A stretch of 64,000 nt of DNA from Calendula officinalis (lineage: Eukaryota; Streptophyta; Magnoliopsida; Asterales; Asteraceae): assembly GCA_963853835.1 (NCBI GenBank), contig OY970823.1, forward strand, positions 4,110,001 through 4,174,000, in the 5' to 3' direction. Under the pieces are notes generated by a model that was given only the letters and a program-made list of their open reading frames with translations, searched no databases and was not told the DNA's origin. Positions 1 to 12,339 of the stretch are shown here, piece after piece (position 1 is the first letter of the stretch; every line of letters starts with the position of its first letter). The translations under genes and the position numbers were made by a program.

Positions 1-2096
1 GTTAATTGGGCTCGGGACGTATGGGCTTGTGTCCAGCTTCACGGCAAACTTCCAAATTTTAGTCGTGCGGATGTATTAGACGAAGGATATCGATATTCAC
101 TCAACCTAGCTGCCGACATTTTTTTTTCTAACAGCCATAATTCTCTCTTGTCTGCCATACCTTATCATCGAGAGCTTTAAGTTCCAATCGTGTTTCTCCG
201 TTCCGGCAACGTGAAGACGATCGCGGGAGGGTCGAATTCAAGAGTTGTGTCCGGGGTAAGATATTCGAATCCTCTTTCGTTTATGCCTTTCTCTCGTATC
301 AGTTTTAAAATCCGATTGTTGATGTTTGGATTGTGTCTTTCGGCCAAGCAGGTTATAAATCGAGAAAGCATTAGCCGTTAACTTCCTTCTAGCAGCAAAG
401 GACTTATCTAACGGGAAGCTAGGCGTGAGAATTCTAATACGGTAGTCCTTGGTTCTTCCTTATCGTCGTTATTTGTTTTTTTCCGGGAATTTCTTTCGTG
501 CTAGGTTGTCGGCTATGGGGACCTTAGGGCTGCATGCTAGTAATTGTCACTGAAACTTAGATAGTTTTCGGTTTAAATTGACTAAGTGATGTGAATCGGG
601 AGGCTATACCGAGAGGGAACCGAACCCGTAGGGTTCTAGGTTCCCAACCGAGTATACTCGATGTCTTTAAGCCTTAAAAATCACCTTGGGTCGAGTAATC
701 TGAATTGTGAACATGTCGGGTTTTATAGTAGGAAGTAACCAAACTTTATAGACCGGAGTCGGTTCAATAAGTAGAGTTTTGATTTAAAAACGTTTGGCAG
801 ATTATGCTGTCCTATATTATGTAGTTTTTGACCTGACTAGATTGTTTGTTTGGACTTTTGGCCCGTGCTGGCACCTTGGTTTTTGAGTTAGCTTTCCAAC
901 GCCGCAACCCTCTCGTCAATCCGAATTACGGTTTAAAAGTTATAGTCAATCTAGTATGCTGCTGTTAGGAAATTGACCTGTGCAGTATGTATGTCTTGCA
1001 TCACTGTTTTGAGACACTTAGAGTCTGTTTTGGCCAGTGACCGTCTCACAGTAAATTGTAGTTCTGATTGTCTTCTAGCCATGGTAAAAAGATGGGAAAA
1101 ATCTAATAAACCGTTTAGGAGTTATGGCAGTTTCCGTGAGACTGACGGGGGCTGCCAGTTTTCTGAAATAAGCCTCGGGTAAGATTTTAATTCAAGGTTT
1201 CACTTTTTGGTTTAGGACCGTCTAGGAGATAACGTGCTATCCTTCTGATTGTCGGAAACCCTTGGAGCTTACAATTTCTCGAGGTGAGTATTCTCACCGT
1301 GTATTCAGTTATAACGATACGTGCATGACTCATATGGTTAACTGTTGATCTATTATACTTTATGTGTGTTGGTCTGTTGCACTTTCTGTGTGTTGATCTG
1401 TTGTCTGGATGACTGTTTTTCTTTTGTTACCACTGATCTGAGACGGACGTGCCGAGTATCTGAGCCGGTACCAAGTCATTTTGTGCTACTAAGTGATAGG
1501 GCTATCTGTGTGGTTTATGTTAGGTGTTGAAAACATAAAAGTAATTAAATAATCTCAGTGGAAATTCTGTGTGGGCCCTTGTGGCAAATTCTGTGTGGGC
1601 CCTTGTGGCAAATTCTGTGTGGGCCCTTGTGGCAAATTCTGTGTGGGCCCTTGTGGCATTTTAGTGTAAGGAGAGGCGAGGTTGATCTCTCGACTCGAGT
1701 TACACAAGCGCGCTATATAAATTTAAAAGATACAAAACTGAGAAAAAAAAACAACTTAGTGGTAAATGATTAGTAGTTCACCTGTGTGCCCTCATGTATT
1801 GTATGTTGTCATTGTTTATACTTTGAGTTTATTCACTCAGCTTCCCCGCTGACCCAAAATCTCCCTCCCATTTTTAGGTACCAGCAAGGGGAAAGAAAAG
1901 GTGGACGGTCGACGGCTGTACGACGTGCGGATGTGAAACGTTTTACTATCTTAAAAACTATGAATTTTTATTTAATATATTTCCGTATTTAACACATTTT
2001 ATGTTAAACAAATATTTTGGGATTTTTATGGGACCTTTTTGGTTATAATATTGTTTTCAAAAATTTTAAAAATCTTGTAAATTTTAGGGTGTTACA
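1..2096 (-). mobile_element. Tekay/Del-like Ty3/gypsy LTR (partial, runs off window)
   Basis: The right edge at about 2087-2096 reads GGGTGTTACA. On the minus strand this is TGTAACACCC, a common start of Del/Tekay-type LTRs in plants. No long coding frame is present, as expected of a long LTR, and the element body would lie left of the window. It holds a four-copy 24-bp tandem repeat at 1563-1658. It abuts a copia LTR fragment exactly at 2097, which suggests insertion into that LTR. The family assignment rests on the terminus only and the left end is not visible. Confidence 0.5.
1563..1658. repeat. 24-bp tandem repeat, 4 copies
   Basis: Four back-to-back, essentially identical 24-bp units start at 1563, 1587, 1611 and 1635. 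Each contains TGTGTGGGCCCTTGTGGCA. The array opens a short reading frame with a repeated peptide, but only because the unit length is divisible by three. It lies inside the LTR-like region and is probably a replication-slippage minisatellite. Confidence 0.9.
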
Positions 2097-2329
2097 CAAC
2101 TAGTAAATTACAAATACTTGTATTAATTAGTTAGTTAAACTAATCTAGTAATAAGTTAAACTTAACTTAATACTTAACTGATTCATAATGACTATTATGA
2201 ATCATTCCTCTTCGTAGTATCATTGCATATCTTGCCCGTATTACATGCACTCACCGGTGTGGCCCTTAAGTGTTTCGTAGGCATGGATGTATCATCATAG
2301 GTTGACTAACTGTGCACATAAATCCTTCA
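2097..2329 (-). mobile_element. Ty1/copia LTR fragment, inverted relative to 58118-58340
   Basis: Read on the minus strand from 2329 it begins TGAAGGATTTATGTGCACA, the same start as the copia LTR whose outer end is 10975. Over about 230 bp it matches, with few differences, the plus-strand sequence starting at 58118. A purine-rich stretch (AAGTGGGACTC on the minus strand) lies directly upstream and could be a polypurine tract, making this a 3' LTR. It is cut at 2097 by the gypsy LTR. Confidence 0.7.
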
Positions 2330-3522
2330 GAGTCCCACTTGTGCAAGTCGTAACCTTTGTCTTAATGATACGAGCTACAGTGGCCTTCTAGATGGGCATG
2401 TAGGTAACCAACCCCATAAAAACAGCTTATGTAACCCTGGTATAGTTTTATGAAAAACTCTTAATAGTGTCTCCTAGTATAGAACACTCTGTCTCTACTT
2501 CTTGGGCAACGTTGTTAGGTTCATCCCTTGTAGCACGATATTTGTGATAACGAATACGAGCATGGTAGAAATTATCAACTCCTGTATTCGAAATCATTTC
2601 ATGACTTCTTGATTCAAACTGTTGTGATAAACGACAAAGAACAAATCAGCTCGTTTGGGCATGGCCATGCACTTTCCAGTTATCTCATCATGTCAAAGGA
2701 CCCATAAATATCTCTCCTAAAGAGGAGGTGCAATTGCCATCTTGTTATATTGCGATTCAAAATACAACTTCCTTTGTACCCAGTAAAGCCTCGTATGACA
2801 ACCATATTTCAGAATTGTATAAGACGAACCAAAGTACATTAGTCATTGTATCCTAAACCAAATACCTCAGGCTTAAGAACAATCCTAGTGAACAATACTT
2901 TTGAACTTTTCAACCACGAAGTATTGTCACAGTGGTCAATCCAATATTCGTTGAGCTCCAAGAGAATATCACCGATATTTGGTTTACACAAAAACTTGTG
3001 TAACTATCTTTGAAGGACTTCGAATCTACCACCAAATATCGTGATGACGTTAACGTCCCATCGAGGTTCCCACCAAGACGAGTAGTCATGGATTTATATC
3101 TTTTTGAATAAAGGAACTTTTATTCATGGATATTGTAAAACATACAAAGTCTGAATAAAATGATTTTAACTCAAGTATTATTCATCACTGGACATAGATA
3201 CTGAATTATTACTGGATCATTACTTATTCCTTTTGTTCGTGTTGATTACTTAATGATTCTTACAATCTTAATTGTAACTTTATCACTAAACCAATCATTT
3301 CTATTAAACTAAAGACATAAGACGAGTATTTTAGGAATACTATTACTTTTGTCTTTGCTAGATGTTGTTCATGCAACATTTGGAACATTTTCTAGTCTTG
3401 CCTTTTATGCAATTCCGCAAACATAGGAGGATTGTAAATTAACTCCTTAGTTTCTTGAATTCATAAAATTCTCCTTGTAACTAAAGCCTCTTTTAGTTAC
3501 TTGATTTGTAGATATTCTTACT
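2330..3522 (-). other. Copia 3' untranslated/internal region, no intact gene
   Basis: This stretch lies between the LTR fragment and the TRIM insertion. No reading frame of convincing quality is present on either strand. It probably represents the non-coding 3' part of the minus-strand copia-type element whose gag lies at 5166-6170. No reverse transcriptase or integrase motif was found in it. Confidence 0.45.
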
Positions 3523-3695
3523 TGTAAGATTCGTCCCACATTGGTTGGAGAGGGGAACAAAACACTCCTTATAAGGGTGTGGATACCTCTCTTAGCATGA
3601 GGCCTTTTGGGTGGAAGTGGTCCATACCAAGAACAAAACCGTGCGCTGGTGGGCAAAGCGGACAATATTGTGCTACGGGGTTCTGGGATGTTACA
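3523..3695 (+). repeat. TRIM 5' LTR
   Basis: This is the 173-bp left LTR, with TG...CA ends. It contains CTTATAAGGGTG, a possible TATA-like core. Confidence 0.93.
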
Positions 3696-3763
3696 AGTGG
3701 TATCAGAGCCAGACCCGGGCCGATGTGCACAACGAGGGCGTTGTGTCCCAAGGGGGGGAGAAT

Positions 3764-3936
3764 TGTAAGATTCGTCTCACATTGGTTGGAGAGGGGAACA
3801 AAACACTCCTTATAAGGGTGTGGATACCTCTCTTAGCATGAGGCCTTTTGGGTGGAAGTGGTCTATACCAAGAACAAAACCGTGCGCTGGTGGGCAAAGC
3901 GGACAATATTGTGCTACGGGGTTCTGGGATGTTACA
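3764..3936 (+). repeat. TRIM 3' LTR
   Basis: This is the right LTR, the same length as the left one. The visible differences are CCCAC to CTCAC near the start and one C to T in the GGTC/TATACC stretch. Confidence 0.93.
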
Positions 3937-3941
3937 TTACT

Positions 3942-5165
3942 AGTTAAAGAAATTTCCTTAAATGATTATGTTATCCACTGGAGTGTGAACAACCTATTAG
4001 ATATGCAATAATTAATCACAAGACTTGTGACCACGCTATTAGACTTGCAACAATCTAATCAATGATCATTTATTTCTCTTAACTCTTTGGCTAACGAATT
4101 GGTAATTCCTTGTTGTTAATGTCTTACTAACTCACTAAATTCATTAATATCTTTAATGAATTATGTTAGTCATAGCTCCCACTATCTTTTATGGAATTTA
4201 AGCATCACTTAAACTACTACTTTGACCTAGTCAATAACTTGTAGTTTAATCGTTTAAGAATTCTATCAATAGTTAAGATTATCCTTTGGATTTGCGAATA
4301 TCCTACATTCCTGTTTAGGGAATCATGACCTTTATATATTATTGTATCTAACAAGTATAAGACACTTGAAACGATACTTTCAATTCTTAAACATATTAGT
4401 ATTCTTTAATAACTTTATTTAATGCCAAAGTCATTTCTTGGATTTCTCAAATATCCATTATTCCTATAAGGGAATAATGACTTGATTAAATAATGTATTT
4501 ATTACAAATATAAAAGACTTTCAATAATACCTTTTAATTCTTAAATACTTTAATATAGTTTGTCCCTTTTTAAAAATTCATTTAATGTCTAAGTCATTTT
4601 ACTTGGATTTTACGAATATCCAATTATTCCTATTAGGGAATTATGACTTCATCAAATCCTTTATTACAAGTATAAAAGACTTGTAATAATACTCTTATAG
4701 TCTATCTTGATTATATCCAATATAATCATACTATATTAATACTAATACTTTATAACTTACTATCATAAGTAATGACTATTACTTAAGATGTTTTAACTAA
4801 GTTCAATCACTTTTGAACCTTGTGCGTCCATAAAACTCCTAAATACTTGTATTAGAAAAACTTCTAATTACTAGTATCTAAGTACCTTGAGCTATCAAGA
4901 CATCATTCATACAACAATCAAACAAGTATATAACATGAAATATAAAGTAAATCAAAAACTTGACTTACAATCTAGTCATAAACCTTGACTAGTGTAATTA
5001 TCACACATGCACACAATATAATTCAACCATAGATTCGAATTTATTAAAACAAAAAAAAAAACTTGTTTTAACATAAAATAAAAATTATCCAAAACAATTA
5101 AAAAAAATTGTTTTTACTGAATCCATAAACTACTGAATTATAAAATCTTGGTGCTCGTGGGATCA
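3942..5165. other. AT-rich non-coding stretch with diverged tandem repeats
   Basis: No gene is seen. About 4265-4700 holds three diverged units of roughly 125-180 bp. Each contains a TTGGATTT...AATATCC...ATTCCT...AGGGAAT.ATGAC core followed by an AAGACTT-rich tail. The stretch lies within the minus-strand copia territory, downstream of gag. Confidence 0.5.
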
Positions 5166-6170
5166 TCACCATCTCATGCCGGTCAACATCACTTTCCATC
5201 TCCTCCTGCAATAAACGATTGCAAAAGTTAGATTACTCGTAATGTACTTTACAAGTATCTTAAAGTGATTAAGAAGTGTGGTTGTGTTACCTGAGGAACT
5301 TGCGTTTCCTCCACCACCACTCGCACCCTTTGGACAATTCCTTTTCCATTGCCCAGCCTCATCACACTTGAAGCACCGATTCTCGATCCTCGCAGTGTTA
5401 GGCTTAACCTTCTTGACCTTTTGTTTGACACCTTTACCATTTGGCACTCCTTGGTTAGGATAGGTTTTACCCTTTCCTTTACCACCATGCCCTTTTCTCT
5501 TCTTCCCACCGCCACTACCATTACCGATTATAAGAACATCCTTATATTTGGTCCCCAAACTCAACTCAGCTGTCTAGAGCATAGAATGTAGCTCAGCAAT
5601 GGATTTCTCCATATTATGCATGTTATAGTTGACCACAAAAGACTTGTAGTCATCAGACAACGAATTGAGTATAGTATCTGTTGCCATCTGCAATGGAATG
5701 GGGTGACCAAGTCTAGCGAGGTGATCCATGTGCCCTTTCATTTTCATGACGCGGGCACTCACCGGCGTTCCTTTGACCATCTTGCAAGAGTTGAAGGCTC
5801 GATTGACGTCGAACCTCTCAGTGCGAGCTTGCTCTTGAAATGAATCCCTAAGTTGCTGGATCATCTCAAATGCAGGCATATCCATAAGTCCCGCTTGTAA
5901 CTCAGGACTCATAGTGGCGAGCATTAGACAGCTCACATCGAGTGCATCACTGACATGCTTATCATAAGTCTGCCTCGTTTGAGCTCTAGCATTAACGGCA
6001 GGGGCATTTGGTACTGCTCTCTCCAAGACATGCCACTTTCTCTCATGCCTGAGCACAACACGAAGATTGCGCTCCCAGTTGAGAAAGTTTGACCCAGTCA
6101 ACTTGTCTTTTTCGAGGATTGAGCGAAGTGAGAGATTGTTGGTACTTGTCGTCGTGGTTGTTGCTGCCAT
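5166..6170 (-). pseudogene. gag: Ty1/copia gag polyprotein, nonsense-interrupted
   Basis: The capsid-precursor gene of a copia retrotransposon. It starts at ATG 6170-6168 with an Ala/Thr-rich N-terminus, followed by the copia gag core (LTGSNFLNWERNLRVVLRHE, then a region ending near AELHSML). One in-frame TAG at 5574-5576 splits the frame, and the same frame then resumes to 5166. The C-terminal part has a Lys/Gly-rich stretch and a zinc knuckle CFKCDEAGQWKRNC, in which the usual histidine is glutamine. No protease, integrase or reverse transcriptase follows, so this may be a gag-only, non-autonomous element. A stop plus an altered knuckle argues against activity. Confidence 0.85.
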
Positions 6171-7507
6171 CTACAAATCAAACCCAGTTTAATTAGTAAT
6201 CATCAATAAACATTCTCTAAAATATATTATAAACCCATAATTTATATTTTTGGCCTAGGATCCATATATCACATTTTCGCCGCAAGGTTTGGGCACTTCC
6301 TGACGAGACATGTTGTTTCTGGTAGGTAACATCCTTACCGATCGTTTCAAGACTTGACACGATTCCTAGGGGTCGTAGAATGTTTAGACTTATAACTTAT
6401 TACAACCTTGTACAATCTAATTGTACATTTCTAAGTTAGTAATAAAGTCTAGTATGTTTATTCTACTCAAGTACTTTTTGGGTCGGGACTCCCGATTATC
6501 ACCAAAGTAGATCAGACCATCTAAGACATTGCGATGCTCTGCGCCGGGACTCCCGATTATCACAGAACCTTACGCACCCTGACACTCGCAATGATTTGAA
6601 TTCATATCTAAGGTTCTTTATCCTTACAATATGAATATCGTTGAACAAGTGAGGTGTTCCATTAGGTGGATAGTACTTCGATCTAAGATTTTCTTGGGTT
6701 TGTTTAAGTCTTAAACTAAACTTAAACCTTTATTCCAATCTTAGTCCTTGTTTAAAATGTGTGACTTGTGAATTTAGGAATTCTACAAGACACCTTTTTA
6801 AAACTTAAGAACTTCTCTTTAAAACATATAGTTTTGAGAATTGCGCGACTTATATGTATACATAAAACGAGGTGTACAAAACGTTTTACTAGGTTTTGTA
6901 AAAAACCTTATCTATAATAAAACTTACTTGTTTTATCTTACTTGAAAAACTTAAAAACTTATGTTAGACTTTTAATTTTTTTATGATTCATAAACTTGAA
7001 TCATAAACCTAGTTTAACACACCTAGTTTTTCATATGTCTAATAATAAAATTAAACATTTGTTTTGACTTATTAGATTCGACCAAAACTTATGTCTTAGC
7101 GACACACTTATAAACTTTGTGATTTTCTTGTGTAGCTCCCACTAGCTCCAACAACCATGATGGAACTTAAGCAAACACAATCACCGGTCTATACTTGGTG
7201 AAACTAATAAACTTATTATATAAAGACTATATATAATAATTCTTAGTTTGTTTAAATCTTTCTTACATTTAACTTGAACTAGTTAAATATAGGTTATTAA
7301 GTTTTCTTGTTATTTATTCATTGATCACTAATCTAGTATATTACATGGCTTGTAAAATACTTATATTATACTTGTATAATTATCTAGCTATAATAACTTA
7401 TAATTTTATACACCTTATAATAATAATATATAACTTTGTATATTTCTAGTTTATCATATAATTTCAACTTGTACAATTTCTAGTTATAATGAAAGTGAAA
7501 TGTTCAA
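6171..7507 (-). other. Copia 5' leader, non-coding
   Basis: AT-rich sequence upstream of gag on the minus strand. It contains a short direct repeat, CGGGACTCCCGATTATCAC, near 6484-6501 and 6545-6562. No reading frame merits a call. Confidence 0.45.
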
Positions 7508-9005
7508 GGTAGTCCATTAATTTTATCTAGTCCCAAGGGACATTTATTAGCCATTGGATCAAGAAAAATTAATGGTCAAGATCAAGATTCTAAACCACCA
7601 CCACCACTACAAGTGCATGTGCTTCTCCGGCGGCCGGCGGCGACCGGTCGGCGGCGGCAGACGGCAGCGGACGGCGGCGATGGGCGGCGGTCAGCGGCGG
7701 CCGGAGGTGGCCGCCGGTGGTGGTAGTCGTGACTGGAAGCACATGTGCTTCGTGACTTGTTTTGATTTTTTTTTTCGTGTAGTGAAGCACATGTGCTTCA
7801 TAACGTCAAGCACATGTGCTTCGTGATTCAAACACAAATGACTTGTTTGTAAGTTACATGTGTTTAGGAACAAAAACACATGTGCTTGGCTTTATGAAGC
7901 ATTGGCTTTATGAAGCACATGTGCTTCATAATGATGTGTTCGTCACTTGTTTTGATTTTTTTTCCGTGTAGTGAAGCACATGTGCTTCATAACGTCAAGC
8001 ACATGTGCTTCGTGATTCAAACACAAATGACTTGCTTGTAAGTTACATGTGTTCAGGAACAAAAACACATGTGCTTGGCTTTATGAAGCACATGTGCTTG
8101 GCTTTATGAAGCACATGTGCTTCATAATGATGTGTTCGTCACTTGTTTTGATTTTTTTTCCGTGTAGTGAAGCACATGTGCTTCATAACGTCAAGCACAT
8201 GTGCTTCGTGATTCAAACACAAATGACTTGTTTGTAAGTTACATGTGTTCAGGAACAAAAACGCATGTGCTTGGCTTTATGAAGCATTGGCTTTATGAAG
8301 CACATGTGCTTGGCTTTATGAAGCACATGTGCTTCATATTGATGTGTTCGTCACTTGTTTTGAATTTTTTTCCGCGTAGTGAAGCACATGTGCTTCATAA
8401 CGTCAAGCACATGTGCTTCGTGATTCAAACACAAATGACTTGCTTGTAAGTTACATGTGTTCAGGAACAAAAACACATGTGCTTGGTTTTATGAAGCATT
8501 GGCTTTATGAAGCACATGTGCTTGGCTTTATGAAGCACATGTGCTTCATAATGATGTGTTCGTCACTTGTTTTGATTTTTTTTCCGTGTAGTGAAGCACA
8601 TGTGCTTCATAACGTCAAGCACATGTGCTTCGTATGCTCCCTTGTGTGTGTGTTAGAAACTCATGTTTTTAGTGACTTGAAGCACATGTGCTTCGTGAAG
8701 CACATGTGTTTCGTGATCTGAAGCACATGTGCTTCGAAGTAATATGATGTGCTTTAATGAAGCACATGTGCTTCGATACATCAATAACACCACCACCCCC
8801 ATTAGCACCAGCACCTTCACTGTCAGCCACCAGCACAACCGCCGGCCGCCGGCCACCGGGGGCGGACGGCGGCGGACGGCGACGGACGGCGGCGATCGGC
8901 GGTGGTCGGCGGTGGTCGTAGGTGGGGGATTTGATCTTGTCCATCTTGATCCAATGGCTAAGATTTGTCCCTTGGGACTAGACAAAATCTTTGGACTTCC
9001 TAGAA
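7508..9005. mobile_element. TIR transposon carrying a CACATGTG palindrome array
   Basis: The ends are inverted repeats of about 65 bp. The left (about 7508-7576) and the reverse of the right (about 8928-9005) share CTAGTCCCAAGGGACA and TTAGCCATTGGATCAAG. Just inside each end is a GC-rich CGGCGG tract (7628-7725 and 8838-8925). Between them lie several ~190-212-bp tandem units starting at 7784, 7973, 8169, 8381 and 8593, rich in the 16-bp palindrome GAAGCACATGTGCTTC. No transposase is visible. It probably belongs to a Mutator-like or other TIR class, but no clear target duplication was found. Relatives lie at 29327, 31646, 37007 and 51508. Confidence 0.8.
7784..8640. repeat. Tandem array (~190-212 bp units) of E-box palindromes
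   Basis: The unit starts GAAGCACATGTGCTTCATAA and ends TTTTTCCGTGTAGT. Starts at 7784, 7973, 8169, 8381 and 8593 give spacings of 189, 196, 212 and 212. The length change comes from an extra GGCTTTATGAAGCACATGT segment. Each unit holds four to six copies of the AAGCACATGTGCTT-type palindrome, whose CACATGTG core is an E-box (CANNTG). Confidence 0.9.
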
Positions 9006-10291
<1,286 letters not shown>

Positions 10292-10303
10292 GCTCTGATA
10301 CCA
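10292..10303 (-). promoter_or_regulatory. Primer binding site (initiator tRNA-Met)
   Basis: The plus strand reads GCTCTGATACCA, so the minus strand is TGGTATCAGAGC, the standard primer site of plant copia elements. It sits directly inside the 5' LTR at 10304 and fixes the minus-strand orientation. Confidence 0.9.
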
Positions 10304-10975
10304 CTATAGGAAAACCTTGTAGGATTCACATGGCGGAAACTTGAATCCCACATTACTGGATCTCTACTAGACAATGAGATCACAAGAAGAAGGAGATGAT
10401 GAACATTACCTTTAGATTGCTAAAGAATGATCCACCTCTACTGCACCACCTGGACACGCTGCAAGACCGCGTTGTACCAACAAAGCATCACACAAGGCTT
10501 GTGTGTCTGTGTGTGTTGTTCGTCGAACAAACAAGCAAGCTGAAAACCCCCTTGGGGTTCTTTCTTGGATCGGCCGAAAACGAGAGGAGAGGACCCTAAA
10601 CCCTTAAACCATAACCTTAAGCCTTTATTTATAAGGACTTAAGTTACAGTTAAGTCCTTGGAGTTTAATTATGATTAATCTCATAATTAAACTTCCTATT
10701 AACACTTTAAACCCTTGGACTTTTACTAGTTAATTAATAGACAATTAATTAACTGGTCGTTAAATATTTAACTTAATATTTAATCATCCTCACAAATAAT
10801 AATTAACTTATTATTATTTATTCTCTTCTTTATAATTAACTTAACTAGTTAATTATTCCACACAACTTACTTTATTCGGTTGTCCATTATTGAGTGTGTA
10901 GTGGTGTGACCCTTTAGTGCCTTATAACATTGGACTCGGTGATGCGTGTACTTATCTGTGCACATAAATCCTTCA
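10304..10975 (-). mobile_element. Ty1/copia 5' LTR
   Basis: On the minus strand it runs from TGAAGGATTTATGTGCACA (10975) to ...GGTTTTCCTATA beside the primer site. About 670 bp. A TATA-like CTTATAAATAAAGG lies at about 10620-10632. Its outer end joins the interior of a Tat gag at 10976, indicating insertion into that element. Its first ~25 bp match the LTR fragment at 2329, but the rest is clearly diverged, so the two are not a normal matching LTR pair. Confidence 0.8.
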
Positions 10976-10976
10976 T

Positions 10977-12336
10977 ACGCCAGTATCGACCTTTGCTGCG
11001 GTTACTACATCGGCATGCCCGCCTCCGGAAAGTAGGGGAAACGAACCTACGCCGGAGGAGTTGGAAGACTACAACCTCTTCTGTCGGTTCAGAAAGATGA
11101 GGCAGATGGAAAAAAACTCGTGCAAAAACAAAAGGGGAAGTACTTGGCATAGAGAGAAACCTAACGTACTCTAGTGAGGAAGAATCTACAGAAGTAGTAT
11201 ATAGAGACCCAACTCCCCTAAGAAGGCCTTAGAAGGAAAATGTCACTCTGCAAAAAGATCCAGAAGAGGACATGCGAACTGTGCACGGAAGGGAAAGGGA
11301 AACCTCTCGTCACCACAGGACGTCCGGTTCCAGGAACGTCCGATCTCCTTTTACAGAGGAAATAAACGAAATGCCCATACCCGCAGGTCTGAAGGGTCCC
11401 CAGGTAAAATTGTACGATGGAACGGGAGACCCAGATTATCACGTGGCCAGCTTCCGTTGGGCCATTAGAATAATCCCCATGGATCCGAAGCTGTGGTGTC
11501 TCTACTTTGCAGGAACCCTCGAAGGATCTGCCCGGTATTGGCTATCAAGCCTTCCTCAGAAGAGCATATCGAGCTTTGAAGACTTGGTCGTGTAGTTCAG
11601 TCACAGTTTCATACAACAGAAGAAGTATCAGCAGCGATCTCAGTCAATAATGGCTTGCGGACAACGAGAAGGTAAATCTAATAAATCGTACTTTAAAAGA
11701 TTCAACGAGCAAAGCCGGAAGATGTCGGTACGGGAGGACTCTCTCATTATTGTTGCCTTCACGTATGGTTTAAGAGAAGGGGAGTTGTTCAGAGAGTTGT
11801 CTAAAAGGGACTTTTACAAAGCTGACGACATGATCAACATGGTAAACAAGGTGCTCAAACAGGAGGAGGAGAGAGCAGAGAAACTGCGCTTTGAAGCCCA
11901 AGAAAAGAAGGGAACATCCGGATTCGGGGCGCGCCAAAGCGTTGAAAGGCCAAGAAACTCTTTCCGACCGGGCTTCCCCGGAAGGACGGCTTTTAAAGGA
12001 AGAGCATGCGGAGGCAGGTCCCAGGGTGAAAGGTATGAACCTTACCACTCGGAGGTATTTTTAGCCGTCGATCCTAAGACAGACAAGGACGGTAGGGCTT
12101 CTCGGAAACGATACCCCCGAGACCCAAATGCTTATTGTAAATTTCATAAGATAATGGGCCATGCCACTGCCACCTGTGAAAGTTATAAGAGAGAAAAAGA
12201 AACCCGAAAGAAAGGGAAGGGTGTAGACGGACCGATTGAATCGCCAAAGGGGGGAGAAGCTATCTATGATACGGAGATAATGGCGGCGGAAGAAAAAGTT
12301 TACCCTAACTCTCCTCAACGAAAAAGAAAGGAGTAG
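10977..12336 (+). pseudogene. gag: Tat gag, 5'-truncated with one stop codon
   Basis: The capsid-type retrotransposon gag protein. One frame runs from the junction at 10976 to 12336. It is interrupted near the start by a TAG (about 11146-11160 region) and by TAG at 11593-11595 (after FEDLVV). The core has LYDGTGDPDYHVASFRW and the tryptophan-rich GSARYWLSSLP stretch typical of gypsy gag. The C-terminal part is basic and ends with a CKFHKIMGHATATC zinc-knuckle-like motif (about 12135-12180). The start codon is lost to the left. Confidence 0.8.
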
Positions 12337-12339
12337 CCA

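Larger units (their letters stand above)
3523..3936 (+). mobile_element. Complete TRIM (terminal-repeat retrotransposon in miniature)
   Basis: Two 173-bp direct LTRs (3523-3695 and 3764-3936), each TGTAAGATTCG...GATGTTACA, differ at only about two positions. Between them lie the initiator-tRNA-Met primer site TGGTATCAGAGC (3698-3709) and a polypurine tract (about 3750-3763). The flanks carry a 5-bp target duplication TTACT (3518-3522 and 3937-3941). There is no coding capacity, so movement would depend on proteins supplied by another element. The near-identical LTRs indicate a young insertion. The short plus and minus reading frames here are by-products. Confidence 0.95.

Noticed and set aside
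3579..3906. Overlapping reading frames encoding a Trp/Gly-rich peptide on both strands
   Set aside because: They lie inside the duplicated TRIM LTRs and appear twice because the LTR is repeated. There is no coding evidence.
3523..3936. Cassandra-type TRIM containing a 5S rRNA promoter
   Set aside because: The LTR has no recognisable 5S-like internal control region, so the family name was not applied.
7554..7826. Arg/Gly-rich small protein
   Set aside because: It is a translation of the CGGCGG tract and palindromes inside a transposon. The reverse strand gives an equally long Pro-rich frame.
7784..8780. CRISPR-like array of evenly spaced palindromic repeats
   Set aside because: The repeats are E-box palindromes within a TIR-bounded plant transposon. 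Spacers are themselves repeated, spacing is irregular, and no cas-like gene exists in this eukaryotic sequence.
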